A DNA stretch of 49,469 nucleotides from Bacillota bacterium (lineage in GTDB: Bacteria > Bacillota > Clostridia > Christensenellales > Christensenellaceae), in the NCBI GenBank assembly GCA_023393165.1, contig JAEWMJ010000061.1:1-49469 (forward strand). Direction: 5' to 3'. The first letter of the stretch is position 1, and each line of letters starts with the position of its first letter. The position numbers and the translations under genes are program-made. The notes under the pieces are model-generated. The model ran no database searches, was not told where the DNA came from, and was given only the letters and a program-made list of their open reading frames with translations. Of the stretch, positions 31,183 through 39,783 are shown one piece after another.

Positions 31183-32337
31183 CTATTCGGCGATCCATCT
31201 GCCGCGCCGGAGTATTTCCTTTGCCCTGGTCAGGTTTTTATTTGAAACCAGGACAACGGGGCCCGTACAGCCCATGCCGCTTTCGGCGTAAATGCCCTCT
31301 TTCCAGAGCGCTTTGACGGCTTCGTCCAGGCTCATGATCTCTATTCCCGATATCTGCCCGGTCACCGCTTCTTTAGGGGGCCGGTTCACATCCGCTTCAG
31401 CGTCCGCTTTGGGCGCTTTCATGCTTTCCAGTATCGTCTTCAGGCCTGCCTTATTCGCCGCCTCAAACTCCCTCCGGGCAATCTCCCGGAAGTTTCCGCG
31501 GGCAAGCTGGGCCGCGTATTCGATAGCGCCGGCAATCACCGGAGCGCCGGACGCTCTTGAAACGATCGCAACCAGCCTGTCGTAATCTTCGCCGATTCCG
31601 GGACCGTAGCCCCAGCCCAGGGATTCATAACTGCCGCCCGTCGTATATGCGGACAATACTTTCATCAGAATATTGCCTGTCAGCGGATCGCAGACCATGA
31701 CGTCGCAAGCGCCCGATAAAAGGTCGTTGCCGCGCATGACGCAGCCTCCGTCCTCGCGTCCGGACGACGCAAAGCGGATGCCGTATCCGTTTTCCTGAAG
31801 TTTTCTGAGCGCATTTTCCGCCTGCCTTGCCCCGTCGATATTCAGTATGCCGACTGCAGGAGAAACGATGCCGCAGACCTTCGCGGCAATGATCCCGTAA
31901 ACCGCATTTTTCACCATTCCCGCCGCGCGGTCAAGCGAGGACGTCCCGGTTGTTGTAGCAACAAACAGCTCTTTTCCCCTGCCGGGCGTAACCGCTCTGC
32001 CCACCGTCGAAACTCCTATGGGAAAGAGGTAGTGCATTGCCACGGCGCCGTCCGCCTCCCCCTTTTGGAGAAGCTCTTCCATGATCCGGACCGCATCTTC
32101 GGCCGAATCCGCCTTCACGGTTTCCAATCCGTCCGCTTTCAGCGTTCCGATAAAGGTAACTTCTATACCCTTTTTTCTTGCCAGCAGCGCGCCTTCCAGA
32201 ACGTTTTGCTCTCCGTGTTCGCTTCCCCATCCGATCACCGCGATCCTGGCGGGTCTTTGAAAGTTTCCGGTTTCAAGGCCGTTTGCGATTTCCAGAAATG
32301 TCTTCGCAATTGTTTTTTCAACAGAAAAGTCAGACAT
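31183..32337 (-). CDS. grdD: Glycine reductase component C, subunit GrdD
   Basis: A 384-residue protein. Component C converts the Se-carboxymethyl group on GrdA via an acetyl-thioester to acetyl phosphate. GrdD resembles PlsX/phosphotransacylase folds: MSDFSVEKTIAKTFLEIANG, VIGWGSEHGEQ, LLSGACDVMVCDPLTGNILM, GWGYGPGIGEDYDRLVAIVS, and a conserved Cys in SGMGCTGPVVLVS (Cys357). It starts 5 bp after grdC. Normal length for the family. Confidence 0.93.
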   Translation of the reverse strand: MSDFSVEKTIAKTFLEIANGLETGNFQRPARIAVIGWGSEHGEQNVLEGALLARKKGIEVTFIGTLKADGLETVKADSAEDAVRIMEELLQKGEADGAVAMHYLFPIGVSTVGRAVTPGRGKELFVATTTGTSSLDRAAGMVKNAVYGIIAAKVCGIVSPAVGILNIDGARQAENALRKLQENGYGIRFASSGREDGGCVMRGNDLLSGACDVMVCDPLTGNILMKVLSAYTTGGSYESLGWGYGPGIGEDYDRLVAIVSRASGAPVIAGAIEYAAQLARGNFREIARREFEAANKAGLKTILESMKAPKADAEADVNRPPKEAVTGQISGIEIMSLDEAVKALWKEGIYAESGMGCTGPVVLVSNKNLTRAKEILRRGRWIAE

Positions 32338-32342
32338 TTTGT

Positions 32343-33881
32343 TTACTCCTTCTTTTCCAAAAGCGCCGCCGCAAATTCACGCATGGCCTTGGCGATCAGT
32401 CCTCTTACCTGTTCTTCGGACGCGCCGCCATCCTCTTTAGCCCCCGGATTTTTGCGGATCATAAAGGACACCCCGTCAAACAAGCCGGTCATGCGCCCCA
32501 GAAACAGGCTTCCCTTTCCAATGATCATTGCGTTCCCGATTTTTTCCTCAAGGATATCCCGGCAGGCAAACCCCAGATAGGGCACGCCGGATGGGATATG
32601 CCCCTGCGTGGGGGCCCAGCCTGTCATGCCGTGCTTTTGCGTAAATCCGTCAATCCCGCTTCTTTCGATTTCCTTCCGCATTACGGCCAGAGCTGCGATC
32701 ATTTTATAGTTGGATAGCGGAATATCGCCCGCGCCGGCAGGTTTGGTGATCTCCGGATTCTGCATCTCGACCGCGTATTTATCCACATCCAGGATCTTCA
32801 TACCCGCGCGGTCCAGCGGTTCGGTCACCAGGGAAGTGATCACCGCCTGAGGGGATGATCCTGTGCCCACCGTATGGTTGCCCACGATCTGCGTATTGAT
32901 TTCCGGATGTACGCCGTCGTTTTTGCTTACGAGAACGGCAAAACCGCCCAATACGTCCTCCAGAACGGGCATGCCTTTTTTTACGTGGTCCTTGCCGTTC
33001 ATGCCCAGCTTGGCCGTACATCCGCCCGCCGCCACAATGACGTTTTCATACACTCCCGCGGATACCAAAGACGCGGCGTGCACGAGCGCGTGCGCAGGGG
33101 CCGCGCAAAAGGCCCTCACATCGCATCCCGAGGCGCGGATCAGGCCTGCCGCTTCGGCGGCGGCCTTTGCAAAATTTCCGCCGCCGCGCTGGTTCATGTC
33201 TCCGCACGATTCCTCCGAACAGTCAATCACATAGCCCACCGTTTCTTTTTCCACACCGCTCTCACGGACGACATGCAGAAGCGCAAGAACGCAGGTCGCC
33301 TTGGATACGATGTTCTCATGAATGACATGCGCCGAAAGATTGGGATCCACGTCGTGGGCCCTTTTCACGTATCCAACCAGTTTGTTCATATGGTATAAAG
33401 GCTCTGCGTGCTCTTCGGAAACAAAGCGCTCCACTTCGCCGTCATCCACGCCTTCCCTGATCCTGGACAAAATTTCTTCTCCCATCAGCGGATGGTTTTC
33501 CAGCCTGGGCTTTGTTTTGGTCACAAACTCCTTTGACAAAAACACAAGGTCAAAAGCGTCGCACGCCTGCATCAAAAGCAAAAACTCATCCTGCGGCATG
33601 ATCTCCCCGAATTGCCCGAAACGCGCCGCCCTGTCGATCTTTTTATCGTACCACGGCTGTCCGTATCCGGCCAGTTCATCGGGATTCATATTCCCGATAT
33701 ACGTTTGGTTGGGAAGGTAATCCACCGCATCCTCGTAGCTCCTCAAGTGCTGCGGAAGTTTTTCTAAGTATTCCGAACCGGGATTTAAAATTCTTTCTGT
33801 TGTCTGCGTCGTTCCGTTGTGTATCACCATATCCGGAACATGCGCAAGAATATATCCTGTTCCCATGATTACGCTGTTCAT
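32343..33881 (-). CDS. grdC: Glycine reductase component C, subunit GrdC
   Basis: A 512-residue protein, KAS III-like. The N-terminal part includes MNSVIMGTGYILAHVPDMVI, ILNPGSEYLEKLPQHLRSYE and YLPNQTYIGNMNPDELAGYG; later EESCGDMNQRGGGNFAKAAA and VAAGGCTAKLGMNGKDHVKK. It accepts the acetyl group from GrdA and passes it to GrdD. I chose the ATG at 33881, with GGAGGG upstream; a longer frame starting at 33980 includes non-family residues. About the expected length. Confidence 0.93.
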   Translation of the reverse strand: MNSVIMGTGYILAHVPDMVIHNGTTQTTERILNPGSEYLEKLPQHLRSYEDAVDYLPNQTYIGNMNPDELAGYGQPWYDKKIDRAARFGQFGEIMPQDEFLLLMQACDAFDLVFLSKEFVTKTKPRLENHPLMGEEILSRIREGVDDGEVERFVSEEHAEPLYHMNKLVGYVKRAHDVDPNLSAHVIHENIVSKATCVLALLHVVRESGVEKETVGYVIDCSEESCGDMNQRGGGNFAKAAAEAAGLIRASGCDVRAFCAAPAHALVHAASLVSAGVYENVIVAAGGCTAKLGMNGKDHVKKGMPVLEDVLGGFAVLVSKNDGVHPEINTQIVGNHTVGTGSSPQAVITSLVTEPLDRAGMKILDVDKYAVEMQNPEITKPAGAGDIPLSNYKMIAALAVMRKEIERSGIDGFTQKHGMTGWAPTQGHIPSGVPYLGFACRDILEEKIGNAMIIGKGSLFLGRMTGLFDGVSFMIRKNPGAKEDGGASEEQVRGLIAKAMREFAAALLEKKE

Positions 33882-33989
33882 AGGAATCCCTCCGTATCTT
33901 AAAATTGTCCCCAATAGTTCGGGTTCGAACATTGGGGATTTAAAAGCGATGGCGAAAGGCACTACGCCTATCGCCACCACAGACCCTCA

Positions 33990-34327
33990 GTACTTGCAGC
34001 ATTCATCACATAATAATATTCGTCAATTATTACGAAGGCCGCTGAAAGTTCTAAATACAAGGCGTTTTGAGAGCTGAGCCGACCGCCGCCAGTGGCGGAA
34101 AAAGGAAGGCGAAAGCTCACTGAGCGCTAGATGAGCGACTTCTTCAGTCGCCTGCGGCGCCATCTCCCTCAATAAGGGAGCCAATATAGGCGCGAATCAG
34201 CAGCGAAGTGCCGAAACCTTAATGTCATAGCGAGCAAAAGCTCGCTATATTTGACACAAGCGTATTTGAATCCTACACCTGGGCGCTGCACTAAAAACAA
34301 CACAGTAGTTAGAGCTTCTCAGCGGGC
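33990..34327. repeat. REP-like hairpin region between grdA and grdC
   Basis: A 446-bp gap (33882-34327) within the operon. It contains a GCCGCC-AGT-GGCGG dyad, CTCCCT-CAATA-AGGGAG (34164-34180) and ATAGCGAGC-AAAA-GCTCGCTAT (34227-34248, within an outer TGTC...GACA). Sequence such as GTCGCCTGCGGCG is like repetitive intergenic hairpins of clostridial genomes. It may set the mRNA ratio of GrdA to GrdCD. I see no ORF. Confidence 0.6.
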
Positions 34328-34798
34328 TTAGTACTTGCAGTACTCGTTCCTGATCGCCCGCATCTCCTCGGTGATATTGTCAACGTCAAGAACCATTTCC
34401 ATCATGCCGACCTGCTCCTCATAAATGTCCTGGGGTATTTCTGCTTTTATTTCAGCTTCACAGACATGATACACTCTGAGTCCCAACTGGACCCCTGTCA
34501 ATGGACCCGCGAACGTAGGGTCTCCGGCTGTGACTGTTTCGGCGGCCAAACCCGCCGCTTCGCCTTCGGCAGCGCCGAGAATGATCACAAGATTCTCGGG
34601 GCCGACTTTTTCAGCCATTTCCTTGACCCGTTTCTGGTTTTCAAGATCCATTGCACCTGCGGCCGTTCAGACAAAGCATTCGGTAGATGAAAATACAATG
34701 TCGGCGCCCGCAGCTTTTACGCATGCTTCTATGGCAGGACCGGGTATGCCGTCTCTGTCGCCGATAATGACCACTTTTGCACCATCAAGCAGACTCAT
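34328..34798 (-). CDS. grdA: Glycine reductase selenoprotein A (Sec at UGA 34667-34669)
   Basis: A 156-residue selenoprotein read through an in-frame UGA. The full frame starts at the ATG at 34798 (MSLLDGAKVVIIGDRDGIPG, upstream GGAGG). Codon 44 is UGA in CFV-U-TAAGAMDLENQ, the highly conserved redox motif of GrdA (C41 and U44). GrdA receives the carboxymethyl group from component B on Sec and is reduced by thioredoxin. Automatic gene callers would truncate it to start at MDLENQ (34651) and lose the catalytic Sec. A bSECIS element must follow the UGA; only a weak stem (CAGG / CTTG) is visible. Confidence 0.97.
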
Positions 34799-34840
34799 TT
34801 GTAGCTCCTCCTAACTTTGATCTATTAAAAAGCGGCTTTA

Positions 34841-35000
34841 GTAACCGATGATTAATTCGGGACGCTGCCTTGGCAGTGGACTTTGTGCCCTGCGGTGTCG
34901 CTAAAAGCTTGAAATAGCGCTGCTATTCCTGCACTTTTGCTCCTGGCAGAACGCAAATCCATCTCGCCAATTCTGCATTCCTCAATTAATCATCGGTTAC
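34841..35000 (-). repeat. MITE-like element (copy A), 160 bp
   Basis: Perfect 17-bp terminal inverted repeats GTAACCGATGATTAATT / AATTAATCATCGGTTAC, flanked by a 4-bp direct repeat TTTA consistent with a target-site duplication. Inverted relative to copy B, with a shared core GGAATAGCAGCGCTATTTCA. It lies between trxA and grdA. No ORF, so a non-autonomous element is likely. Confidence 0.75.
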
Positions 35001-35037
35001 TTTAGGCGCGCTTTCCAATTGCGTTTATACCGTATCT

Positions 35038-35355
35038 TTAAAGATACTTTGCCACCATTGCCTCGATATTTTTTTCGGTGGCGTCGTCTTTGACCAGTTC
35101 TTCCGCTTTTTCCCCGTTCCTGTATATTGCGATCACAGGAACGCCAAGGATCTTTTGCCCTATTGCCAGCCGCCTTGCCTTGGTAATATTGAGCGAAGTA
35201 AATTTGATTTTTGATCCGTACTTCTCCTCAAGGCTGTGTACAAAAGGCATCAGCGCCTGGCAGGGAACGCAGCCGTCGGAACAATAGTCCACCAGCACCG
35301 GTCCCTTTGCTTTGAGCACTTCATCCTCAAAGGTTTCTTTTGTTAATTCCAACAT
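35038..35355 (-). CDS. trxA: Grd-type thioredoxin
   Basis: A 105-residue thioredoxin fold. The active site is CSDGCVPCQALMP (Cys29 and Cys32), not WCGPC: the GCVPC motif is typical of thioredoxins encoded with glycine reductase, which reduce GrdA. It lies between trxB (57 bp) and the MITE-like element before grdA. GGAGTGATGAT precedes the ATG. Confidence 0.94.
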   Translation of the reverse strand: MLELTKETFEDEVLKAKGPVLVDYCSDGCVPCQALMPFVHSLEEKYGSKIKFTSLNITKARRLAIGQKILGVPVIAIYRNGEKAEELVKDDATEKNIEAMVAKYL

Positions 35356-35412
35356 ATATCATCACTCCTTCAGTCAGGCCACTGATAACCCCCAACTACG
35401 GCGTTATCTTAT

Positions 35413-36351
35413 TTACAGGCAGCTTTCAATGTATTTTTCCGCCTGCGTCGCGGCAATTGCGCCGTCAGCAGCCGCCGTGATAACCTGCCTTAAGCTTTTG
35501 AACCTGATATCGCCCGCCGCGAAAACGCCGGGTATGTTCGTCTTCATGTTTTCATCCGTTACGATATAGCCGCAGTCCATCTCCAGGCTTTCCCCCGCCA
35601 GAGCGGACATGGGCTTGTATCCCACAAAGATGAAAACCCCAAACGTACCGTCGTCTTCGTCCGCAGCGATTTCGCGCAATTCGCCGGTCTTCACGTTTTT
35701 TACCACCATGGATTCAAGCACGCCGTCGCCCTTGAATTCCTCCACCGTCGTATCCCACATAAAATGGATTTTCTCGCAGGCAAACGCTTTCTCCTGGATG
35801 CATTTTGCAGCCCTGAGGGCGTCCCTGCGGTGGATGACGGTCACCTTTCTGCCAAACTTGGCAAGATAGAGCGCCTCTTCCACCGCTGCGTCGCCGCCTC
35901 CCACCACAAAAATCTCAAGATCCTCAAAAAACGCGCCGTCGCAGGTAGCGCAGTAGGACACCCCTTTTCCGGTCAGTTCCGCTTCGCCCGGGCAGCCTAT
36001 GCGCCGGGGCTTCGCGCCCGTTGCAATAATCACCGTTTTTGCGGCGTACTCGCCTTTTTCACCCCGAACGCGTTTGATTTCGCCCTCAAGCCGGAGATTT
36101 ACGATCGTATCGCTTACGATTTTTGCTCCAAAATTTTTTGCCTGCCGCTCCATACGGTCCATCAGGTCCTTCCCCGATTCGCAGTCCATGCCGCCGGGGT
36201 AGTTTTCAATCTCGGAGGTAATAACGATCTGGCCTCCCACGCTGTCCTTTTCCAGGATCAGCGTTTTCAGCCTCGCCCTGCCCGCATAGAGTCCCGCGGC
36301 CAGCCCCGCCGGGCCGGCTCCTATGATGATTATGTCGTAAATTGTGTCCAT
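35413..36351 (-). CDS. trxB: Thioredoxin reductase
   Basis: A 312-residue flavoprotein: FAD motif GAGPAGLAAGLYAGRA (residues 11-26), redox site CATC (Cys134/Cys137), NAD(P)H motif VVGGGDAAVEEALYLAK. It transfers electrons from NADPH (or NADH) to TrxA and so to GrdA. I chose the ATG at 36351; upstream codons to 36444 overlap grdE. It lies 19 bp after grdE. Confidence 0.94.
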   Translation of the reverse strand: MDTIYDIIIIGAGPAGLAAGLYAGRARLKTLILEKDSVGGQIVITSEIENYPGGMDCESGKDLMDRMERQAKNFGAKIVSDTIVNLRLEGEIKRVRGEKGEYAAKTVIIATGAKPRRIGCPGEAELTGKGVSYCATCDGAFFEDLEIFVVGGGDAAVEEALYLAKFGRKVTVIHRRDALRAAKCIQEKAFACEKIHFMWDTTVEEFKGDGVLESMVVKNVKTGELREIAADEDDGTFGVFIFVGYKPMSALAGESLEMDCGYIVTDENMKTNIPGVFAAGDIRFKSLRQVITAAADGAIAATQAEKYIESCL

Positions 36352-36370
36352 TGCACCTGCCGCCTTTATT

Positions 36371-37681
36371 CTAGTACGATTCCGCAAACAGCTTTCCGTG
36401 GCCGGACTGGTTGCCGGACAGGTATAAATGCGTTGTGGTATCAAACTCTATCGATTTGTCCGCCGGCGGGAAGAATCCGCCGGATTCCTTGTTCAGCCGC
36501 ATCACGCCGCCGCCTACCACCCTGTCCACGTCGGGCAGCGTATAGTGCTTTTCGATCGACCCTCCGCTGATAATGGCGTCCGCCTCGGGCACATCGTCCA
36601 CAAGCAGGATGCCTTCCGTGCCGTCAACGCCGCCGAACTCGAACGTGAGCGTGGAGGCCCGGATATTGTTGCGTTCCGCGCACTGTATGGTAAGCATTCC
36701 GTCCACAGCCGCATTTCCGCCGCCTTCCCACGCCATGATAAGGCCGTTTGCGTCCAGATACTTTGCAAGCTTTATATTGAAGTTTGCGCATCTTTCCTTG
36801 TGCCAGTTGGTGGGGTTATGGCTGCGGCAGAATATCACGCCCCGGAAATTGAGCGTTTTTCCATGATTCCTGTAAAGCTCCAGCACGATCGGATGGTTTA
36901 CGTGCAGGTAGGTCGGCACCTTGAACGCGGGCCACACGTAATTGCCGCTCACCACGCATCCGTCCAGCATTTCGTTTGGATGCAGCAGGGTCGGAACCAG
37001 ATTGTCAATGGGCAGGCCGTAAAGGTACGTGTTTGCGTACGGCCCCTGGTTCTGGCACTGCCATACAAGCACTACATTCGGCAGCTCCGGATTCACCTCG
37101 CCGATGCTGAAAAGCTCGCTCCGGTCAGGCGCCAAATCCTTTGTGAGGGATGCCAGATAAGTGGATAATTTAATGCCGATCAAACGGATGTCGTTGTCGT
37201 ACTCAATGGACGATTTTCCTTCCACCAGCTTATACAGGATCACAAGGTTTATGGTTTCGCTGAAGGGCGTAAATCCCGCAATGGGGCCCTTCATATCCAT
37301 AATGGCGTCGCGCGGGTATAAAAGGCCGCTTGAGGCGCTGGATTCGTCCCAGGGCAGCGCAACGCTTTCCATAACGGCAAAACCGGACAGCAGGTTGGTT
37401 ACGCCGTCCCCGACCGTCTGGGGGCTGCCGAAAAATCCGGAATACTGCATTCCCTGGCCGCTTACCTTTACCATCGGCTGCAGGGTGTCAAGCAGGTGTA
37501 TGATGCGCGCGTTCTCGCCCGGCTTTACAATTTCAAAGTCGACGCTCTCAACCACTTTCATAAGCGGGCGGACAAGTTTTGCAAGCTCCTCTTTGCCGAT
37601 TGTAAGGACGCCGTTCTCAAATGAAGTCCTGCCGCCAAAAACCGCATCTTTTACGTCAAAATACTGCCTGGTCAGATTCAT
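36371..37681 (-). CDS. grdE: Component B proprotein GrdE-like (pyruvoyl/carbonyl subunit)
   Basis: A 436-residue protein of the GrdE/GrdG/GrdI family, the precursor that is autocatalytically cleaved to create the carbonyl cofactor that binds the substrate amine. The likely cleavage site is Cys242 in HPNEMLDGCVVSGN; position and context match the family as I recall it. The C-terminal part has GKTLNFRGVIFCRS and LTFEFGGVDGTEG. The N-terminal half includes a less common insertion around residues 75-130. The 3' end of its start region overlaps grdB by 4 bp. Substrate (glycine, sarcosine, betaine or other) is not resolved. Confidence 0.88.
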   Translation of the reverse strand: MNLTRQYFDVKDAVFGGRTSFENGVLTIGKEELAKLVRPLMKVVESVDFEIVKPGENARIIHLLDTLQPMVKVSGQGMQYSGFFGSPQTVGDGVTNLLSGFAVMESVALPWDESSASSGLLYPRDAIMDMKGPIAGFTPFSETINLVILYKLVEGKSSIEYDNDIRLIGIKLSTYLASLTKDLAPDRSELFSIGEVNPELPNVVLVWQCQNQGPYANTYLYGLPIDNLVPTLLHPNEMLDGCVVSGNYVWPAFKVPTYLHVNHPIVLELYRNHGKTLNFRGVIFCRSHNPTNWHKERCANFNIKLAKYLDANGLIMAWEGGGNAAVDGMLTIQCAERNNIRASTLTFEFGGVDGTEGILLVDDVPEADAIISGGSIEKHYTLPDVDRVVGGGVMRLNKESGGFFPPADKSIEFDTTTHLYLSGNQSGHGKLFAESY

Positions 37682-39018
37682 TTGTCTCCCTCCTTACTTT
37701 CATCCACGGTGAATATCGTGGGCCCGGCGACATCCTGGGAAAGCGCTTCCAGAGCCTTCATCAAAATCTTGTACCTGTATGCCTTTTCACGTTCCAAAGG
37801 AAGATTGGGATCTCCGGCCGGGGACGTAAAATCTCCGCCGAAAACAATTCTGTTTGCGCCTACATTATAGGCAATGGATGTAAATCCGGTGATCAGGGCA
37901 TTGGGTATTCCCACTCTGTCCATCTCTTTTGCGATCGTTGCACAGCAACGAGTGCAGGTCCCTCACGTGGATGTCAGAATAGCCGCTTTCACCTGCTCGC
38001 TCATCAGCTCCGCGGCAATCCTTCTGCCCATATCCTTGCTGCTTTCAATATTTGTGCCTACGCCGCAGGTGGAAAAAAAGTACTTATAGGCAGCACCGAT
38101 TTTGCCTTCCTTTTCAAGGACCCTCATCTGGTCCAAAGGAATCAGTCGGTGAGGATCGGCGCTGGCAAAGGTAGTGTCGTATCCGCCGTGGATGGATTCA
38201 TATACGCCCTTATTAAGGGAATCAACGCCGGTCATGTCGTACCTGCCGTAATCGGTGGCAAAGGCCTGCCTGATTTTATCCGGATTTCCCACCGGAACCA
38301 GGCCGCCCGTTGTTACAAGCGCAATGGCGGCCGTTTTCATGTCCGCCACTTTTGCCGCCGGAGGCACCGTTTCAAACCCGCGCAGCGGTATTTCGGTAAC
38401 GTACGGTTTATTGTTCAGTTTTGCCAGCAGCATTTCGGCAGCCCGCACAGCCGCCGTTTTCTCGTGGTATTCGTTATACCTGTGGCCTGTGCGGATGTAC
38501 CCCTCAAGCCTTGCAGGACCGACGGGCTCTTTTTTGGCCAGTTTCAGGGCAAACGCCGCCAGCGCGGGCAATGATCTCGACATGCCTGCCGCGGTCTCCC
38601 TGGTAGCCACGATATAGTTGTCCCGCACATACATGCCGACCGCCGGGTTTTCATGCCACATACCGGTCACGCTGGGCACGCCCAGTTCTTTTTTCACATA
38701 GTCGCAGACCTTTGCGCACGCCACACCGTACCGTCCGGCATTGAACGCCGGGCCCGCGACAAAAACATCCGGCTTTACTTCTTCAATGATTCTTTTGATC
38801 TCGGGCAGAACGCTTTCATAATTATTATCGTCATTGATGAAATTATCTCCGCAGACAATGATTTTTTCAACGGTCATTTCTCCGCGCCAAAGCTGCTCCA
38901 GACCTATTGCCGGCCCCTTTTTTTCATTCAGCACGCTAAGGCCTATATCCGCCATGGTTTCTCCGCCGATGCCGGCGTAAAACTGGTTTATGTAGTGTAC
39001 AGCTTTCAGTTTCGCCAA
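37678..39018 (-). CDS. grdB: Component B selenoprotein GrdB-like (Sec at UGA 37963-37965)
   Basis: A 446-residue selenoprotein, continuous across an in-frame UGA: ...AAILTST-U-GTCTRCCATI, the conserved UxxCxxC redox site of the GrdB/GrdF/GrdH family. The N terminus has AVHYINQFYAGIGGE and VAGPAFNAGRYGVACA, family hallmarks. Start taken at TTG 39018, which has AAAGGAG eight bases upstream; the GTG at 39027 overlaps that Shine-Dalgarno. Sec is residue 352. Callers will split it into two ORFs (39027-37963, 37923-37678). It binds the substrate with the GrdE-type carbonyl subunit and transfers the carboxymethyl group to GrdA. Confidence 0.95.
37936..37950 (-). promoter_or_regulatory. Candidate bSECIS hairpin of grdB
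   Basis: Starting 13 nt after the UGA, CGTTGC-TGT-GCAACG forms a perfect 6-bp stem; the apical loop is 19-21 nt after the UGA, within the window where bacterial SECIS apical loops bind SelB. It lies in coding sequence (RCCATI). Confidence 0.6.
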
Positions 39019-39144
39019 ATAAACCACTCCTTTGCAATAAAATCAGGGCTTGTTTTTGCCCTCTCTTTCAGAAAAAAGAAAAGGCGTCCAAAGAAAACCA
39101 AAACAAATTTTCCGGTTCTCTTTTACTTGATAGGCGCAAGCCAA

Positions 39145-39732
39145 CTACTTGCCGCCGCCGGGGATCACATCCCTGCCATACGGCGGGCTGGCAACCATTA
39201 TGATTTTCGCGCCGGCTTCCTCCGTATAAATCAGGTGTTCGACCTCCGATCTGAACATCACCGAATCCCCCTGGCTGAGCCTGTATTTCTCGCCTTCCAC
39301 CATGACAATCACATCGCCCTCGATCGTTACGATCAATTCCTGGCCCTGCGCATGCTTATGGATGTTCTTCTCGGCGGGGGAATTCGGCGGCAGCGTCACA
39401 TAGCTGACCTGCAGGTGGTTCGCCTTTCTGGAGGTGATTACATTGAATATGATACCGTCCTCCGTCCTTTGATTCTGTCCGTCGCCCGATCGGATCAGGA
39501 TGGTATCCGTGTCCCTGTTATCCAGAAAGTGGATCAGGTCCACGCCAAAATAATTTGCCAGCCTCTGAAGATTCACGATAGAAATTGAATGTTTGTCGTT
39601 TTCCAGTCCGGACAGGTAAGAATAACTCATGCCGGTTTCTTCGGAAACCTGCTGCAGCGAAAGGTTCCTTATCTTCCTCAGATTCCTGATTTTGAGGCCG
39701 ATATTGATTTCCCCTTTGTTTTCTTTCTCCAT
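39145..39732 (-). CDS. XRE-cupin regulator (PuuR-like)
   Basis: A 195-residue protein. Residues ~11-66 are an HTH (KIRNLRKIRNLSLQQVSEET, GMSYSYLSGLENDKHSISIV); residues ~100-185 are a cupin (PPNSPAEKNIHKHAQGQELI, LSQGDSVMFRSEVEHLIY), which senses a small ligand. Regulators of this type control amine, amino acid and osmolyte catabolism. It lies inside the catabolic operon between aldehyde dehydrogenase and grdB, so it is the best candidate for the local regulator, perhaps acting at the AATACAT-type sites. Confidence 0.85.
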   Translation of the reverse strand: MEKENKGEINIGLKIRNLRKIRNLSLQQVSEETGMSYSYLSGLENDKHSISIVNLQRLANYFGVDLIHFLDNRDTDTILIRSGDGQNQRTEDGIIFNVITSRKANHLQVSYVTLPPNSPAEKNIHKHAQGQELIVTIEGDVIVMVEGEKYRLSQGDSVMFRSEVEHLIYTEEAGAKIIMVASPPYGRDVIPGGGK

Positions 39733-39783
39733 TTATTTTTTCTCCAACAATTTTATTCGCATCTGCCCGGAGCCAATACGGCG

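Noticed and set aside
37963..37965. UGA in grdB as a nonsense mutation or pseudogene
   Set aside because: The UGA lies exactly at the conserved Sec position, the frame continues with GTCTRC, and SelA, SelB and tRNA-Sec are encoded nearby.
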